In this document: positions 12,401 through 24,400 of the stretch, in pieces
Layout: each line of letters opens with the position of its first letter
Numbering within the stretch: position 1 is the stretch's first letter
Assembly: GCA_007922225.1 (NCBI GenBank)
Contig: ML679995.1
Span: forward strand, 424,998-488,997
Origin: Emydura subglobosa
Taxonomy: Eukaryota > Chordata > Testudines > Chelidae
Length of the DNA: 64,000 nucleotides
Reading direction: 5' to 3'
The notes under the pieces: model-generated
What the model saw: only the letters and a program-made list of their open reading frames with translations
Database searches by the model: none
What the model was told of the DNA's origin: nothing
Program-made: the position numbers and the translations under genes

Positions 12401-15400
12401 TTGATTCTCATCACGAACAAGTCTACTGGGGAACTCCTCGCCTTCAGAAAACAATGCTCGCAATATCCAGTCAGAGGGACCACTCATGACCGTAGAACGA
12501 CCTGCTGAGCCAGCCCGCCAGCCCATTCTGTGTCTCTGGTAGGTAAGATACTTCTAGGTGGATCACGTGGGCTATGCAAAATTCTCACAACTTGAGAGCT
12601 TCACAGCACAGGGAAGGGGAGCATGCTTCCCCTGCCTGTTTATATAAAACATTGCCGAGGTGTTGTCTGTCTACACCGCTGTACACTTGCCCTTTGTATG
12701 GGGGTGGAATGTATGTCAGGCCAGTTGGACTGCCCAGAGCTCCCTTACGTTGATGTGGAGGGAGAGCTCTGACTGGGAACAGAACCCGTGAGTCCTGTGG
12801 GAGCCTAGGTGTGCACCCCTCCCCAGATCCGAGGCATCCGTGACCAGCCTCAGTGACGGTTGAGGCTTGTGAAATGGTACTCCCACGCAAACTGTACCTG
12901 GATTGACCCACCAGCAGAGTGACTTGATAACTGCAGGTGGAAGTGCAAGTACCTTGTCCAGACCGTCTCTACTCGAGCAGTACACCAAAGCCAGCCATGC
13001 TTGGAGAGGTCTGAGTTGAAGCCTGGCATGTTGCACTACATAGGTGCTAGAGGCCATGTGACCGAGCAACTTCAGGCAACTCTGCGCCTTTGTCACAGAG
13101 AAGCGTCTGAGGTTGTCTATGATGAGCGCATGCTGAGGAAGTGGGACTCCAGCAGAAATGCCCTGGCCTGGACAGAGTCCAATGTGGCTCCTATAAACTA
13201 TCCTCTGAGTAGGGGATAGAGTCGACTTGGGGACATTCAGCAGCAGCCCCAACTCTCCGAATGTTGCCCGGATTAGGGACACGTTTGTCTCTACGTGGGC
13301 CTTGGAGCAACCTCTGACCAACCAGGCATCCAGGTACAGGAACACCTGAACCTGTCGTCATCTGAGGAACGCGGCGACCACAGCCATGGACTTTGTGAAT
13401 ACCCTGGGTGCTAGAGACAGTCCGAAGGGGAGGACTGAGAACAGGTAGTGAGTGTGTTCACTAGGAAACTGAGGACGCTCCTGTGATGAAGGATTATTGA
13501 TATGTGAAAACAGAAGGAATGATGGTGACCAAGGAGACCACGTGAAATTTCAACTTCCTCATGCATTTGTTGAGGTTTTGCAGATCTAGAATTGGTCTGA
13601 GACCCCACCCCTTTGGAATTAAGAAGTAGCAGGAGTAGAACCCTTTTCCCAATAACTCTCGTGGCACCTCCTCCACTGCCCCTGCTCTTAGGAGCGTCTG
13701 CACCTCTTGTATAAGAAGTTGCTTGTGAGAGGTGTCCCTGAAGAGGGATGGGGGTGAGGAAGAACAGAATTGGTTAGAATATCCCCGTTCTACCGTGTGC
13801 AGTACCCAGCTGTCTGAGGCTGTCTGGGCCCAAGCCCAATAGAACTGGGACACGATTCAAAAAACGGGGATAAGGATCCGGCAGCTGGACTGATAAACCT
13901 CCTTTGGCCGTACCCTCAAAATGATTGTTTAGGGCTGGGGGGCTGTCTCGTAGAGCTCTGGCCCTGGTTAGAGGACTGGTGGGCTTTCCTGTTGTTTCTG
14001 CCCCTCCTCCTGGTGTTGTCCTGTCTGCACTGTGCATGGTCAAAATTTGAGGGTGGTTGGGCCTTGACATGTTTTCGCTGCGGGGTGGCCCTGTGTAAGC
14101 CCAGTGACTTTAGCATGGCCCTGGAGTCTCTGAGGCTGTGAAGCTTGGAGTTTGTTTGCTCCCAAAATAGTCCTTCAAAGAATCTGGGCAAGTCCTGGAC
14201 AGTCTGCTGGACCCTCTGGGGGACGACCGATACCTGCAGCCACGAGCCTCTCCTCATGGCAATAGCTGTGGACACGGTCCTTGCAGCCGAAATCAGCCGC
14301 ATCCGGACAGCCTGGAGTGTGGTCCTTGCCACCGCTTCGCCTTCCAGGATGACCGCCTCAAATCCTGATCGGGAATCAGATGGGATTAAGTCCTTAAACA
14401 TCAACGAGGAGTCCCAAGTGTTGAAGTTATAGCAGCTGAGAATCGCTTGCTGGTTAGCCACTCGAAGCTGGAGCCCTCTAGTAGAGTAGACCTTCCTACC
14501 GAAGAAGTCCACCTTGTTTGGGTCTCTAGACTTCGGAGAAGGGCCTTCTTGACCCTGTCTCTCCTTCTCATTCACAGCTGACACCACCACCAAGCCTGGC
14601 TATGGATGCATGAACAAATATCATGTCCCCTAGATGGGGTGAAGTATATTCACTCTATCCCCTTAGCTGTAGGGGGGATAGAAGATGGCATCTGCCACAA
14701 GGTCTTGTAGTGTACTGAATAGTCTTGACGAGGGGCAGCGCTACTCTCGATGGACCCTCGGGGTCAGGATGTCCACCAGGGGTCCATGGACTCCATAACC
14801 TCCTCTGCCTGGAACCCCATGTTTCGCACGGCCCTGCTATCTATGGGTGGAGGACCTGCCGATTTTCCTGCTACTGCCTTGTCTGGTGATGAGGACAAGT
14901 ATGCCCGGCAGGGTCTGATCTTCCTGTGTTTCGGATCCTCTATGCTCCCCTTAGGCAAGGACTCCACCACCTGCATCCATGGTCGACTCGGTGCCGATTC
15001 GTGCCCCCATCTCAGTGCCGGCCTTGGTGCTGGTCTCGGTTTCCTGGATAGTGCCTCTCTGAGGCGGAGGGTTGAGGCCCCTGGTGGAGAACCCTTGGGC
15101 CTTGTGGTAAGCCCGAGGAGTCCAAAAAGGCCACTGAGGTGGTAGCTGCCATTGGGTCTGCCACGGCCCCAGGAGCGACACCTGTGCAGGGTCCTGACCG
15201 CGCTGGCTTTTGCTCCAGCAGTGCCTGCTGCGGTGGGAAGCATAAAACTCAGCTTCCAAGTCTGAGGGCCTCGAGTCAGATTGTGGGACCATGCTGGTGC
15301 CGACCTGGATGGTGCTGGGGAGTGGATCCTTAGTGACCAGGAGTGGTGCTGCATCACAGCTGGTTTGCCTCTAGATGGCACCGTGGTCTTCTATGGAGCC

Positions 15401-18400
15401 GGAGATTTTACAAACAGCTCTGTTCTGGCGGGAGACTGCGGTGCCGTCATGGCAACCAGCTCTCTAACCGCCTCAAAGGCGTCCGGAGTTGACAGGAGGT
15501 TCAGGTCCCCCACCTGGCTCTCCCTTGTAGGCGAGTGCACGGGCGCCGGACTCAGCCTGCCCCTCCGTGGGCCCAGAGTCAATGGTGCCACCTCCGGTGG
15601 TACTGGGGCCCTGTAGGGCGCGTGCTCCATTAGCGTCCCTGGATCTAACTGTGGGGGAGCCCCCCATCACCCCTTGCGAGGCACCGGTGAGTGGGAGTGG
15701 TGCTGAGATGATTCTGGTGCCTGCGGGAAGTGGTGCTGACAGTCCTTGGGTGCCGCCAACTTCCTTGGTGCCGTCTGCTCCCTCACTGGTGGCGGTGCGC
15801 TCCGCACCGAGGAACTAGGAACCCACAGATCTGCCGGTTGGGGTCGGAGAGCCGCCTCCATGAGCAGTGCTTCAGTCTCACCCTCCGCTCCTTCCTTGTT
15901 CTGGGCTTAAAGTCCCTGCAAATCCTGCACCTTTCGGTTTGATGCGACTCTCCGAGACACCTTAGACAAGAATTGTATGGGTCGCCCTCGGGCGTAGATT
16001 TATGGCAGGACCCACATGGCTTAAAACCCTAGGATCGGGGCATGCCCTGGTTCCCTGAGGGTGGAGGGGTAAGAAAAAATTGGGGCAGGAGGTCCCTTAA
16101 ATAAGACATCAACAAACTACCCAATTTACTGAAGTGTCTTAACTATTTATAGGTGGCTACAAACGAACTGCTAGAGGATCGCTGGCCTAAGCAAGAGAAG
16201 AGAAGCTGCAAGGGCCGTCGCGGGCAGGGAGAAGGAACCGAAGAGGTGGCAGGTTGGCAGGGCCCTAGATGTGGCGCCATGGCAGCGCGACTCCAGGGGG
16301 ACCTGGCTCGATCCGACGGGTGCTGCTAGGGGAAAGCCTTCCGACGACTGTGCACACGGTGCGCACCGACTTGGATTCAACATGAGCAAGCACTCGAAGA
16401 ACCAGTGTTCCTGGCAGAGCATGGTGCAAGCCTGTCCAGCCCCGGCATGGTCCTGGCGTACGGCCCTGCGCAAACCTGGTTGAGCATGTCATCACCCCTG
16501 CACGCACCACAGCAGGAGCCCCCGGCAGGGCCTGAGCAGGAGTGAGCCCCCCCAGGGTGGGGGAAGGGAGCGAATCCTCCTGGGGCGGGCAGGGGGAGGG
16601 GAGGACATAGGAGAAGCTGGAGGGAGAACGAACCAGGCTCCTGCAGCAAAGGGAAGCTCAGGGTTTCTGCAGGACCCTCCTCCCCGAGCCCCCTCCACGT
16701 TGCAGAGGCACGGACAGCTGCAGCCAGACAGCCTCACAAGCTAGGCCAGGGCGGCCCGCTCCAGTACCCGAGGGATGTGGCAGGGGCAGGCTGGGGGCGC
16801 TCTTCCCATGCAGCACGCGGGCTGCTGTGCTGCGAGAGGCGCCCGGGGACAGCAGAAGTGGGGCCCTTGGGACACTCACTCCAGGAAGCCTGGCTTGTGC
16901 TTCTGCTCGTTGTGGGATCCAAACTGGATCTGACACTGGAACCCAGCAAACTCGCAGGCCTTGTCGAAGGAGACAGGGTGGGAGCCGTTGAGGATGTCAT
17001 CACGAGCCTGCGGGGGAAAGAAGGGTGAAAGGGGGTGTTGGGTGAGGGGGGCACCGCAGGCTGGCTGGCGAAGGGGAGCCGCAGGCCGGCTGGCTGAGGA
17101 AAGGCAGGTTCCTGCAATGTGGCTCAATGGTGACGGCGCGCTGAGACCGCTACAGAGCCTGTTCCTGCCCCGTGCACTCTGAACATTCGTTCCGGGCTAA
17201 GCTGCCTGGCTGGGGCTGGGGAGGGAAGCCGCTCGGCCCGGGCAGCGGGACACCAACTGAAGCGCTGGTGGCGTGGCTCGAGCTCGGTGGCAGGGGGGTG
17301 GGGACGGACACAGTACCTGCACATAGAGCAGGTTGAGCTGCACAGGGTCCCTGGAGTCCACGTTCTGGTCGGAGTAGAAGAACTTGCGCCGCAGCAGCAG
17401 CGTCTCGTTGTCGTCAATGCCTTGCTCGCGCAGGGTCCGCCCGTGATCCAGCCAGTTCACTGCAGAGTGCCAGAAGGTGAGCAGGGCCGAATGCAGGCCG
17501 CGGAGCTACTCCCCTGCCCGGGCGTAGCAGGGGGGCACCCAGCCCTCACCCCAGGACCCCCCCCCACCCCGAGAGCCAGCTGGCCTCCCGCCCCCAGGAC
17601 TGATCTCCCCCACAGAGCCAGCCATCCCCTCTCCCCCCAGGACCAACCACTGCACAGTGCCGCTTGCCCCCTTCGTTCCCCCAGCACATGTGCGTACACT
17701 CATCATCCGTGTGCAGCTTCTGCTTGAGTTTCTCCATCTTCTTCTCATCCCGCAGCAAGGTCTTGTCCTTCTTGAGCGTGCCGGTGATCTCCTCCTTCTT
17801 CTCCTCCATCAGCTCCCGCACCAGCGAGTACTCGTCGTGGTTGGTGATGCCTGCAGGGGCAGCCAGCACAGTGCCCATCACCGCCTCCCCTGCAGCCGTG
17901 GGCCGGGGAGCCCCACAGCGCATATGGGATGCCCCCTGCCCCGCTCAACGTCTGCAATGCTCCCTACGGGGCAAGGGCACCCCCACCGGGACATTGCCCC
18001 TGAACTGTCCCCCCTGCCTGCATACAGGCATCGCCCCCACCTCCCTCGGCACAGCACCATCCTCTCACCCCCTCAACCCCCACTTCCCGTCTCCCCCACA
18101 CACGGTGCCCCCTCCTCTCTGCCCCCCACCCGCTATCACACTGCCAGACATCGCCCCCTCATTCCCCACCCCCCAACACACACACAGCCAGACATCGCCC
18201 CCTCATCCCCCCCAGCTCTGGCATGGGCTGTGCGTCTCCCCTTACCGATCCTGGCACAGATTGTCATGAGCATGTCCGTGACTGTTTTGGAGTCGTCCAC
18301 CATGATTGTTTTAACCGTCCCATCCAGCATGCGAATCTTCAGGGCTCGTTGCTTCTTCTTGTACTCCATGGTGTCCTGCACACAAGCACTCACGGTTAGT

Positions 18401-21400
18401 GCCAGCATCCAGGGCATGCGGCCTTCCACCCGCTCCACACCCCGGGCACCGGCAGTCACCAAACCTTCCCTTCTGTCCAGACAAGCTGAGAAAGAGCCAT
18501 GCCAGGGAGACGGGGGGGCACACCCAGAGCTCTGGGGCCAGGGCACTGCAGACCATGGAGTAACATGGAGCACGCTGGAGCTGGGGGCAGTGGAGGCACT
18601 TACCACATTGCAGGGCATGTCACGGTCAGAGCTTGGAGAGGGGTGCATGGGACTCAGGGACTGGGGCACTTACCCCATTGCGGAGCATGTAGTAGTCCAG
18701 GGCCTTCCCAGCTTCCAGCCAAATGCCCTTCTTTGGGTCTTCATCCGAAAGGAACAGCCCAAAATCACTGGCTGAAAAACAGAGCAGAGACTCTCCCAGC
18801 ACAGGCCCATGGTCCTGAGTCCCCATTCTCCCAGCATGGGTCCCCCAACTCCATGGCCCTGCCCTATTCAGCCAGAGCAGCTCCATGGCCCCTCCCTATT
18901 CAGCCAGAGCAGGGCCATGGCCCCAAGAGCAGCTCTCCCCCAGTGCATATCTCCCCTAACAGCATGCTGAATTACAAAGATGCAGGGATGGATGGGGAGG
19001 CTGTTCTGGGGAGGGGACCATGGCACAGAGAAGAGACCAGGAGACGTGCAGGGGGCTTTGGGACAGAATGGTGAGCACAAGGGGGACAGGGTGAGGAGAG
19101 GTGGAGTTGGGTGGAGCCTTGGAGACCACCCCCTGAACTTCTAACGTGCAGCTACATGGCTCAGTCGGACAGAGATGCAGACTAAGGTGCATGTTGAGGT
19201 GTCCATAGAAGACAGTGGGAGAAGGGGAAGCCACAAGATCCAGAACCAATACGAACAGAGGTAAAAACTTGCACTGAATTTGAACAGAGGGAGAGAGCCC
19301 TCTCCATTGCATGAACCATCAGGGGGAGACCATGACGAGAGCAGGACCACCCTACTCTGAGCATGCAAGTCCCACACATGGCACCCCCCCCCCCCGCGGT
19401 GTATCAAGGAAAGAGAGATTCTGCATTAGCAAATTGCCCAGGCTGCTAGTCACTGATTATGTGGAGGCATCTCCTCAACTGTTCTCCATCAGCAGCCAGG
19501 AGTTCCTGAGTCACCCAGCATTTTACTTGTCTAGTTTTGTGGCTCTTCCATTATACTGCTGACAGGATCCCAAATGGCATGAAAGTCACCAGGATCTGTC
19601 CTTTCTTCATCTATTTTCTCAAAGAAATTGACAAAGAAAATGTAACAATCCAGAACATATGGAACTCAGCCAGGGAAGAGGGAGGAGTGGCCCTAGCCAG
19701 GGAGAGTCAGAGGGAAGCGGGGAACCTTTGACTCCAAACTGACTGAATTCAACACAGCAAGGAACAGGACACCCCAGAACACAGCTGTGCAAAGGGTTCA
19801 GATTCCAGGGAAACAAATGCTGGGGAATTCAGAAATCTAGTGAGTAAAGCGTATTGGGAGGCAGTAATAAAATCCACCAGCGTGGAAGGTGGCAGAGGAT
19901 CCCAAATGACAGCATAATTAAGGCACAGTAGCCTGCGATTCCTCTTCCTGTACCAGAAACAGGAGCTATATAGGAATACACAACCAGGAAATAGATGGCT
20001 TCAGGAAAGCAGTAAAACCCAGACTGTGGCTAAATCTTATTCTCAAAACCAACTGTGTATCAGTGAAAGGGAAATGAACGAGTAACAGATGGCCCGGAAT
20101 GATGGATACAACAAAAGGAGTTCTTCAAATGTGTCAGACAAAGAAGATAGACCAAGGACGGGGTGGGTCCGTGGCTCAGGGGCGAAGGGGAGCTGGTAGC
20201 AGAAGACGATGGGAAGTCCGAGCTGCTCAGTGCCTGCTTTGCTTCACTTTTCTCACAGAAAATAACATGTGACTGGACAACTAGCCAAGCTACCACAGAC
20301 TACAATAGAGGGGAAGGGATGCAGATTGGGATCCGTAAAGAACACATCACAGATCTTCTGACCAAAATTTCAAGTCAGCAAGCTGGATGTTGTTCACCCC
20401 AGGGTACTGAAGGAATTAGCTGATGAAATCTCAGAGCCACAGGTAATAATATTTGCAAACCCCTGGATGACAGGAGAGGTCCCAGAAGACTGGAGAAGGG
20501 CTAAGGTAGTGCCCATCTTTAAAAAGGGAAAACAGCGGGAGCTGGGGAACTACAGACCAGTCAGTCTGACTTCGATACCTGGGAAGCTACTAGAGCAATG
20601 TATAAAACATTCAGTTTGTGAATCATAGAAGATTAGGGCTGGAAGGGACCTCAGGAGGTCATCTAGTCCAATCCGCTGCTCAAAGCAGGACCAATCCCAA
20701 CTAAACCATCCCAGCCAGGACTTTATCAAGCCAGCCCCTAAAAACCTCTAAGGACTGAGATTCCACCACCTCCCTAGATAACCCAATTGCAGTGCTTCAC
20801 CACACTCCATACCTGATGGTGCTGAATACCTGGCGGACGAAGAGGTGATCACTAGCAGCCGGTGTGGATTTACCAAGAACAAATCATGCCAAACCAGCTT
20901 GATTGCTTTCTTTGACAGGGTAGCTGGTTTGGTGGATGGGGGAATGCGGTGGACATAACGTACCTGGCCTTCAGCCAGGCTTCTGACACAGCCCCACAGG
21001 ACATTCTGAGAAGTAAGCTGGAGACATGTGGGCTCGACAGAACTACCTCTGAGTGGATACATAATTGGTTACACAACCACAAACAAAGAGTAACTAGTGA
21101 TGGAATGGGGTCAGATTGGAGGGAGGTCTCAAGTGGGGTTCCACAGGGATCTGTTCTGGGTCTGGTGTTATTTAACATCTTTATTAATGACTGGATGGAG
21201 GAATACACAGCATGCTGTCACATCTGCAGATGACACAAAGCGCGGGGGGGTGAGGGGGGGTGCTTGACAACTCTTTGGAGGATAGAGCTAAAATCCAGAG
21301 GGATCTTGATAAATTGGAGAACTGGGCTATAGACATAAAATGAAATTCAGCAAAGGCAAAGGTAAGGTGCTGCACTTAGGGAAGAGAAACCAAATGCACA

Positions 21401-24400
21401 GATACAGAATGGGGGATAAACTGGCCTGGCAGCAGCACTGCAGAGAAGGATCTGGATCACAGCCTCACCATGAGCCAGAAATGCGATGCTGCAAAAACAG
21501 TAAATGCGATGTTGGGTTGTGTTAACAGAGGCATGGCAGCAAGTCAGAAAGGTGATAGCACTGCTCGACTCAGCGCTGGTTAGGCCTCAGCTGGAGAACT
21601 GTGTTCAGTGTTGGTCACCAACGTACAGAAAGGATGCAGAGAAACTGGAAAGGATCCAGAGGCAAGTGACAAAGACGCTCAAGCGGATAGAATGGAAGCC
21701 AGGTGAGCATAGGCTGAAGACAGTGGGTATGTTTAGTTTGGAAAAGAGGAGATTACGGGAGGACATGATAGCTGTCTTCAAATACTGGAAAGGCTGCCGT
21801 AAAAAAGATGGAGAAAGGTTGTTCTCTCTTGCCACAGAGGGCAGGACAAGAGGTCATGGGTTCAAACTACAGCACAGCAGATCTGCAGGAAAAACTTCCT
21901 AGCTGTAAGAACAGCGGGACAATGGAACAGACGCCTCGGGAAGTCATGGAAGCTCCTTCACTGGAGGTGTCAAAAGGAGGCGGGATAGCCACCTGTCCTG
22001 GATTGTTGAGACACAACAAATCCTGCACCGTGGCAGGGGTTAGATTAGCTGTCCCTGGCAGCCCCTTCTAACCCCACGGTTCTATGAACTGGGGAGAGGT
22101 CTCTAGAGGTACTGCAGGGTTAGGATTAGCTGCAGCAGGAGTGAAGCACTGTCCTGGGCGTGGCCCTCTGAGGGATCGGGCACCCAGTCTCCCTGTGTCA
22201 GGCTCTGCTAGGGAGAACAAGCCAAGCCAGACCCACCGGTGGATGGTTGATTAGGTAAGTAGCTGGCAGATAGTTAAGGAACAGCTGGGCCTCATAAAGG
22301 GTTATGCTGGCTCACGCTGAAGCCTGGATCAGAGAGAGAAAGCTACGGAGGAGACAGCTCCTCAGGGGAGCTAGGGAGGAAGCTACTCCAGGGTGTCTCC
22401 CTGGAAAGCAGAGCCTCCTGTGGACAGGAACAGCCCCAGGACGCAGGCAGAAAGCTCCAGAGCTCTCCAGACAGGGAGGCTTGAGAGATACTCAGAGTCA
22501 ACAGGAGAGAGGCTGCAGAGCCCAGGCCTCGGAGAAAGACGGTCTGTTTACCAACCACGACTGGCAGTTGATTCGATGAACTGGAGCCCATGTGAACATT
22601 GTTCACTGTATGCAACCCTCACTGACAGTCCACTAGGGGACACTGACGCAGAGCAGTAACTGTGGTTCTGCACTGGAATGCCAGGGGTTCCTCCAGCACT
22701 GAGTGCCCATCATTACAACATGGTACTAGTAGTGGGACCCCAGACCCACGCCCATCAGGGACACCGAGTGATGCTTACAACCCATCTCTAGCATGAGATG
22801 GCCGACATGCCAGAATGGCAGATGAAGCAATGACAACCCTAAGAGAACCTGTCCCTGACTTGGTGAAACGCCCAGCCACCATGACAGCAGCCGGACAGAC
22901 TCAGCCATTGCAGACATCAAAGGAAAAGGAGTCAGATGGTCCCACATGGAAGTCGGGTCGCCCTTGAGTGTCAGAGACAATGGGGATTAATAGCTGGCAC
23001 AGAGCACGGAGGCACTGGGGAGGTCTGGGTTACGAAGAACACTGGGTCTCAGATACCAGAGACCAGGATGGCTGACAAAACCCAACAAAGGATTGAGGAG
23101 AGAAAGTTCAGGGCGGAGAAGCCTGAAGTCCCAGGGGTAACATGCTACATGTGTGATGAGCTGAGGCACACACAGAGCCTAATGTGAACCATAAACAGAT
23201 GGAACATCACAGTGGGGGTATAAAAAAGCCGTGTGACCAGGCAGCGGTGTGACCAGGCAGGTTTACCCCTTCCCCATTTATCAGGGTACTGCAATGTCTC
23301 CTTCAGCCGCAGGGCATGAGAGCACACAAACTCTGCCGGGCTTAACACAGGAGCCAAAAAACTTCAAATTAGAAGAGGGGCCCGTCACTGGTGGGGAAAG
23401 AAAGCAGAGTATCCCCAACCGAGGAAGCTCAGGAGAAGGCCAAACACGGTCCAGAGTTCCCAGGGTCCCAGGAAACGTGTGAGATAAGAACACTGGTAAG
23501 CGAAGCAAAGGGACACAAGGAGAACGCTATTGCCAGTAGAGTTAAGGACAACAAGAAGGATTTTTTAAAAAGTACATTAAGAACAAAAAGAATGGTAACA
23601 ACGGTATTGGTCCATTACTAATGGAAATGGTAGAGTTATGCAGAGTTAATGGTACAGTTAATGCAGAATGCAGAACTGTTCAATAAACATTTCTGTTCTA
23701 TGTTTGGGGAAAAATGACGTGGTCCTCTCACATGAAAGCACTCTTTCCATTGCACTGGTATCTAAATAGCAGCTGCTGAAGTTAGACTTCTTGAAATCAG
23801 CAGGTCAGGAGAACTTGCATCCAAGAGTTTTAAAAGAACTGGCTGAGGAGTTCACTAGAACAGTAATGTTGATTTTCAATAAGTCTTGGAACACAGGGGA
23901 AGTTCAAGAAGTGTGGAAGAGAGAGGAAGGTTATTTACTGTAACTGATGGTTCTTTGAGAGGTGCGGTCCCTATCTGGATTCTAGATATGGATGGGCATG
24001 TGCACCATGCACTAGAACTGTTTGTAGTAGTCTCTGTCAACCCATGCGTGGTCCCTGTGATTGTGTCTGAGGTCTTATAAGGCTGTGTAGGTCAATGTCC
24101 CCTCAGTTCCCTCTTACCAGCAGGCATCGAGCCCACAGCAGAGGGGCTGGGAGGGTGGGATTGGAATCCAGATAAAGCCCACACCTCTTGAAGAACCATC
24201 ACAGTTACAGTAAATAATCTCCCTTTCCTCTTCGAGTGCTGGCCCTTATGTGGATTCCAGACGTGGGGAGGAGCAGTTAGTTTGGAGCGGGGAGTGAGGC
24301 TCAGTGGAAGTCAGAGTTCGTAGTGCTCTTTGGCCACCTGCTGTGTCTACTACTCTGCATGCGAAAGAGCATAATGAGTGGTGAATGTGAGGATGGAAGA

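Larger units (their letters stand above)
10672..16403 (-). mobile_element. DIRS-type tyrosine-recombinase retrotransposon, copy 1 (full-length but inactive)
   Basis: The element is about 5.7 kb, in the same orientation as TLN1, and fills the intron between coding exons 6 and 7. Three kinds of evidence agree. Two termini are inverted repeats of about 160 bp. Near one end is an internal complementary region that joins the complements of both tips. On the minus strand come, in order, a gag-like region, a reverse transcriptase/RNase H region and a tyrosine recombinase, the DIRS order. DIRS elements have no integrase or target-site duplication and integrate through a circular intermediate by tyrosine recombinase. 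Every coding region has stops or frameshifts, the RT core has a deletion, and the YLDD-type box reads YLDA. The copy is therefore dead. Confidence 0.9.

Noticed and set aside
17657..18775. 372-codon open frame on the plus strand
   Set aside because: It runs antisense across the TLN1 F0-F1 exons and C-rich introns; its openness comes from the conserved opposite strand and low stop frequency in GC-rich DNA.
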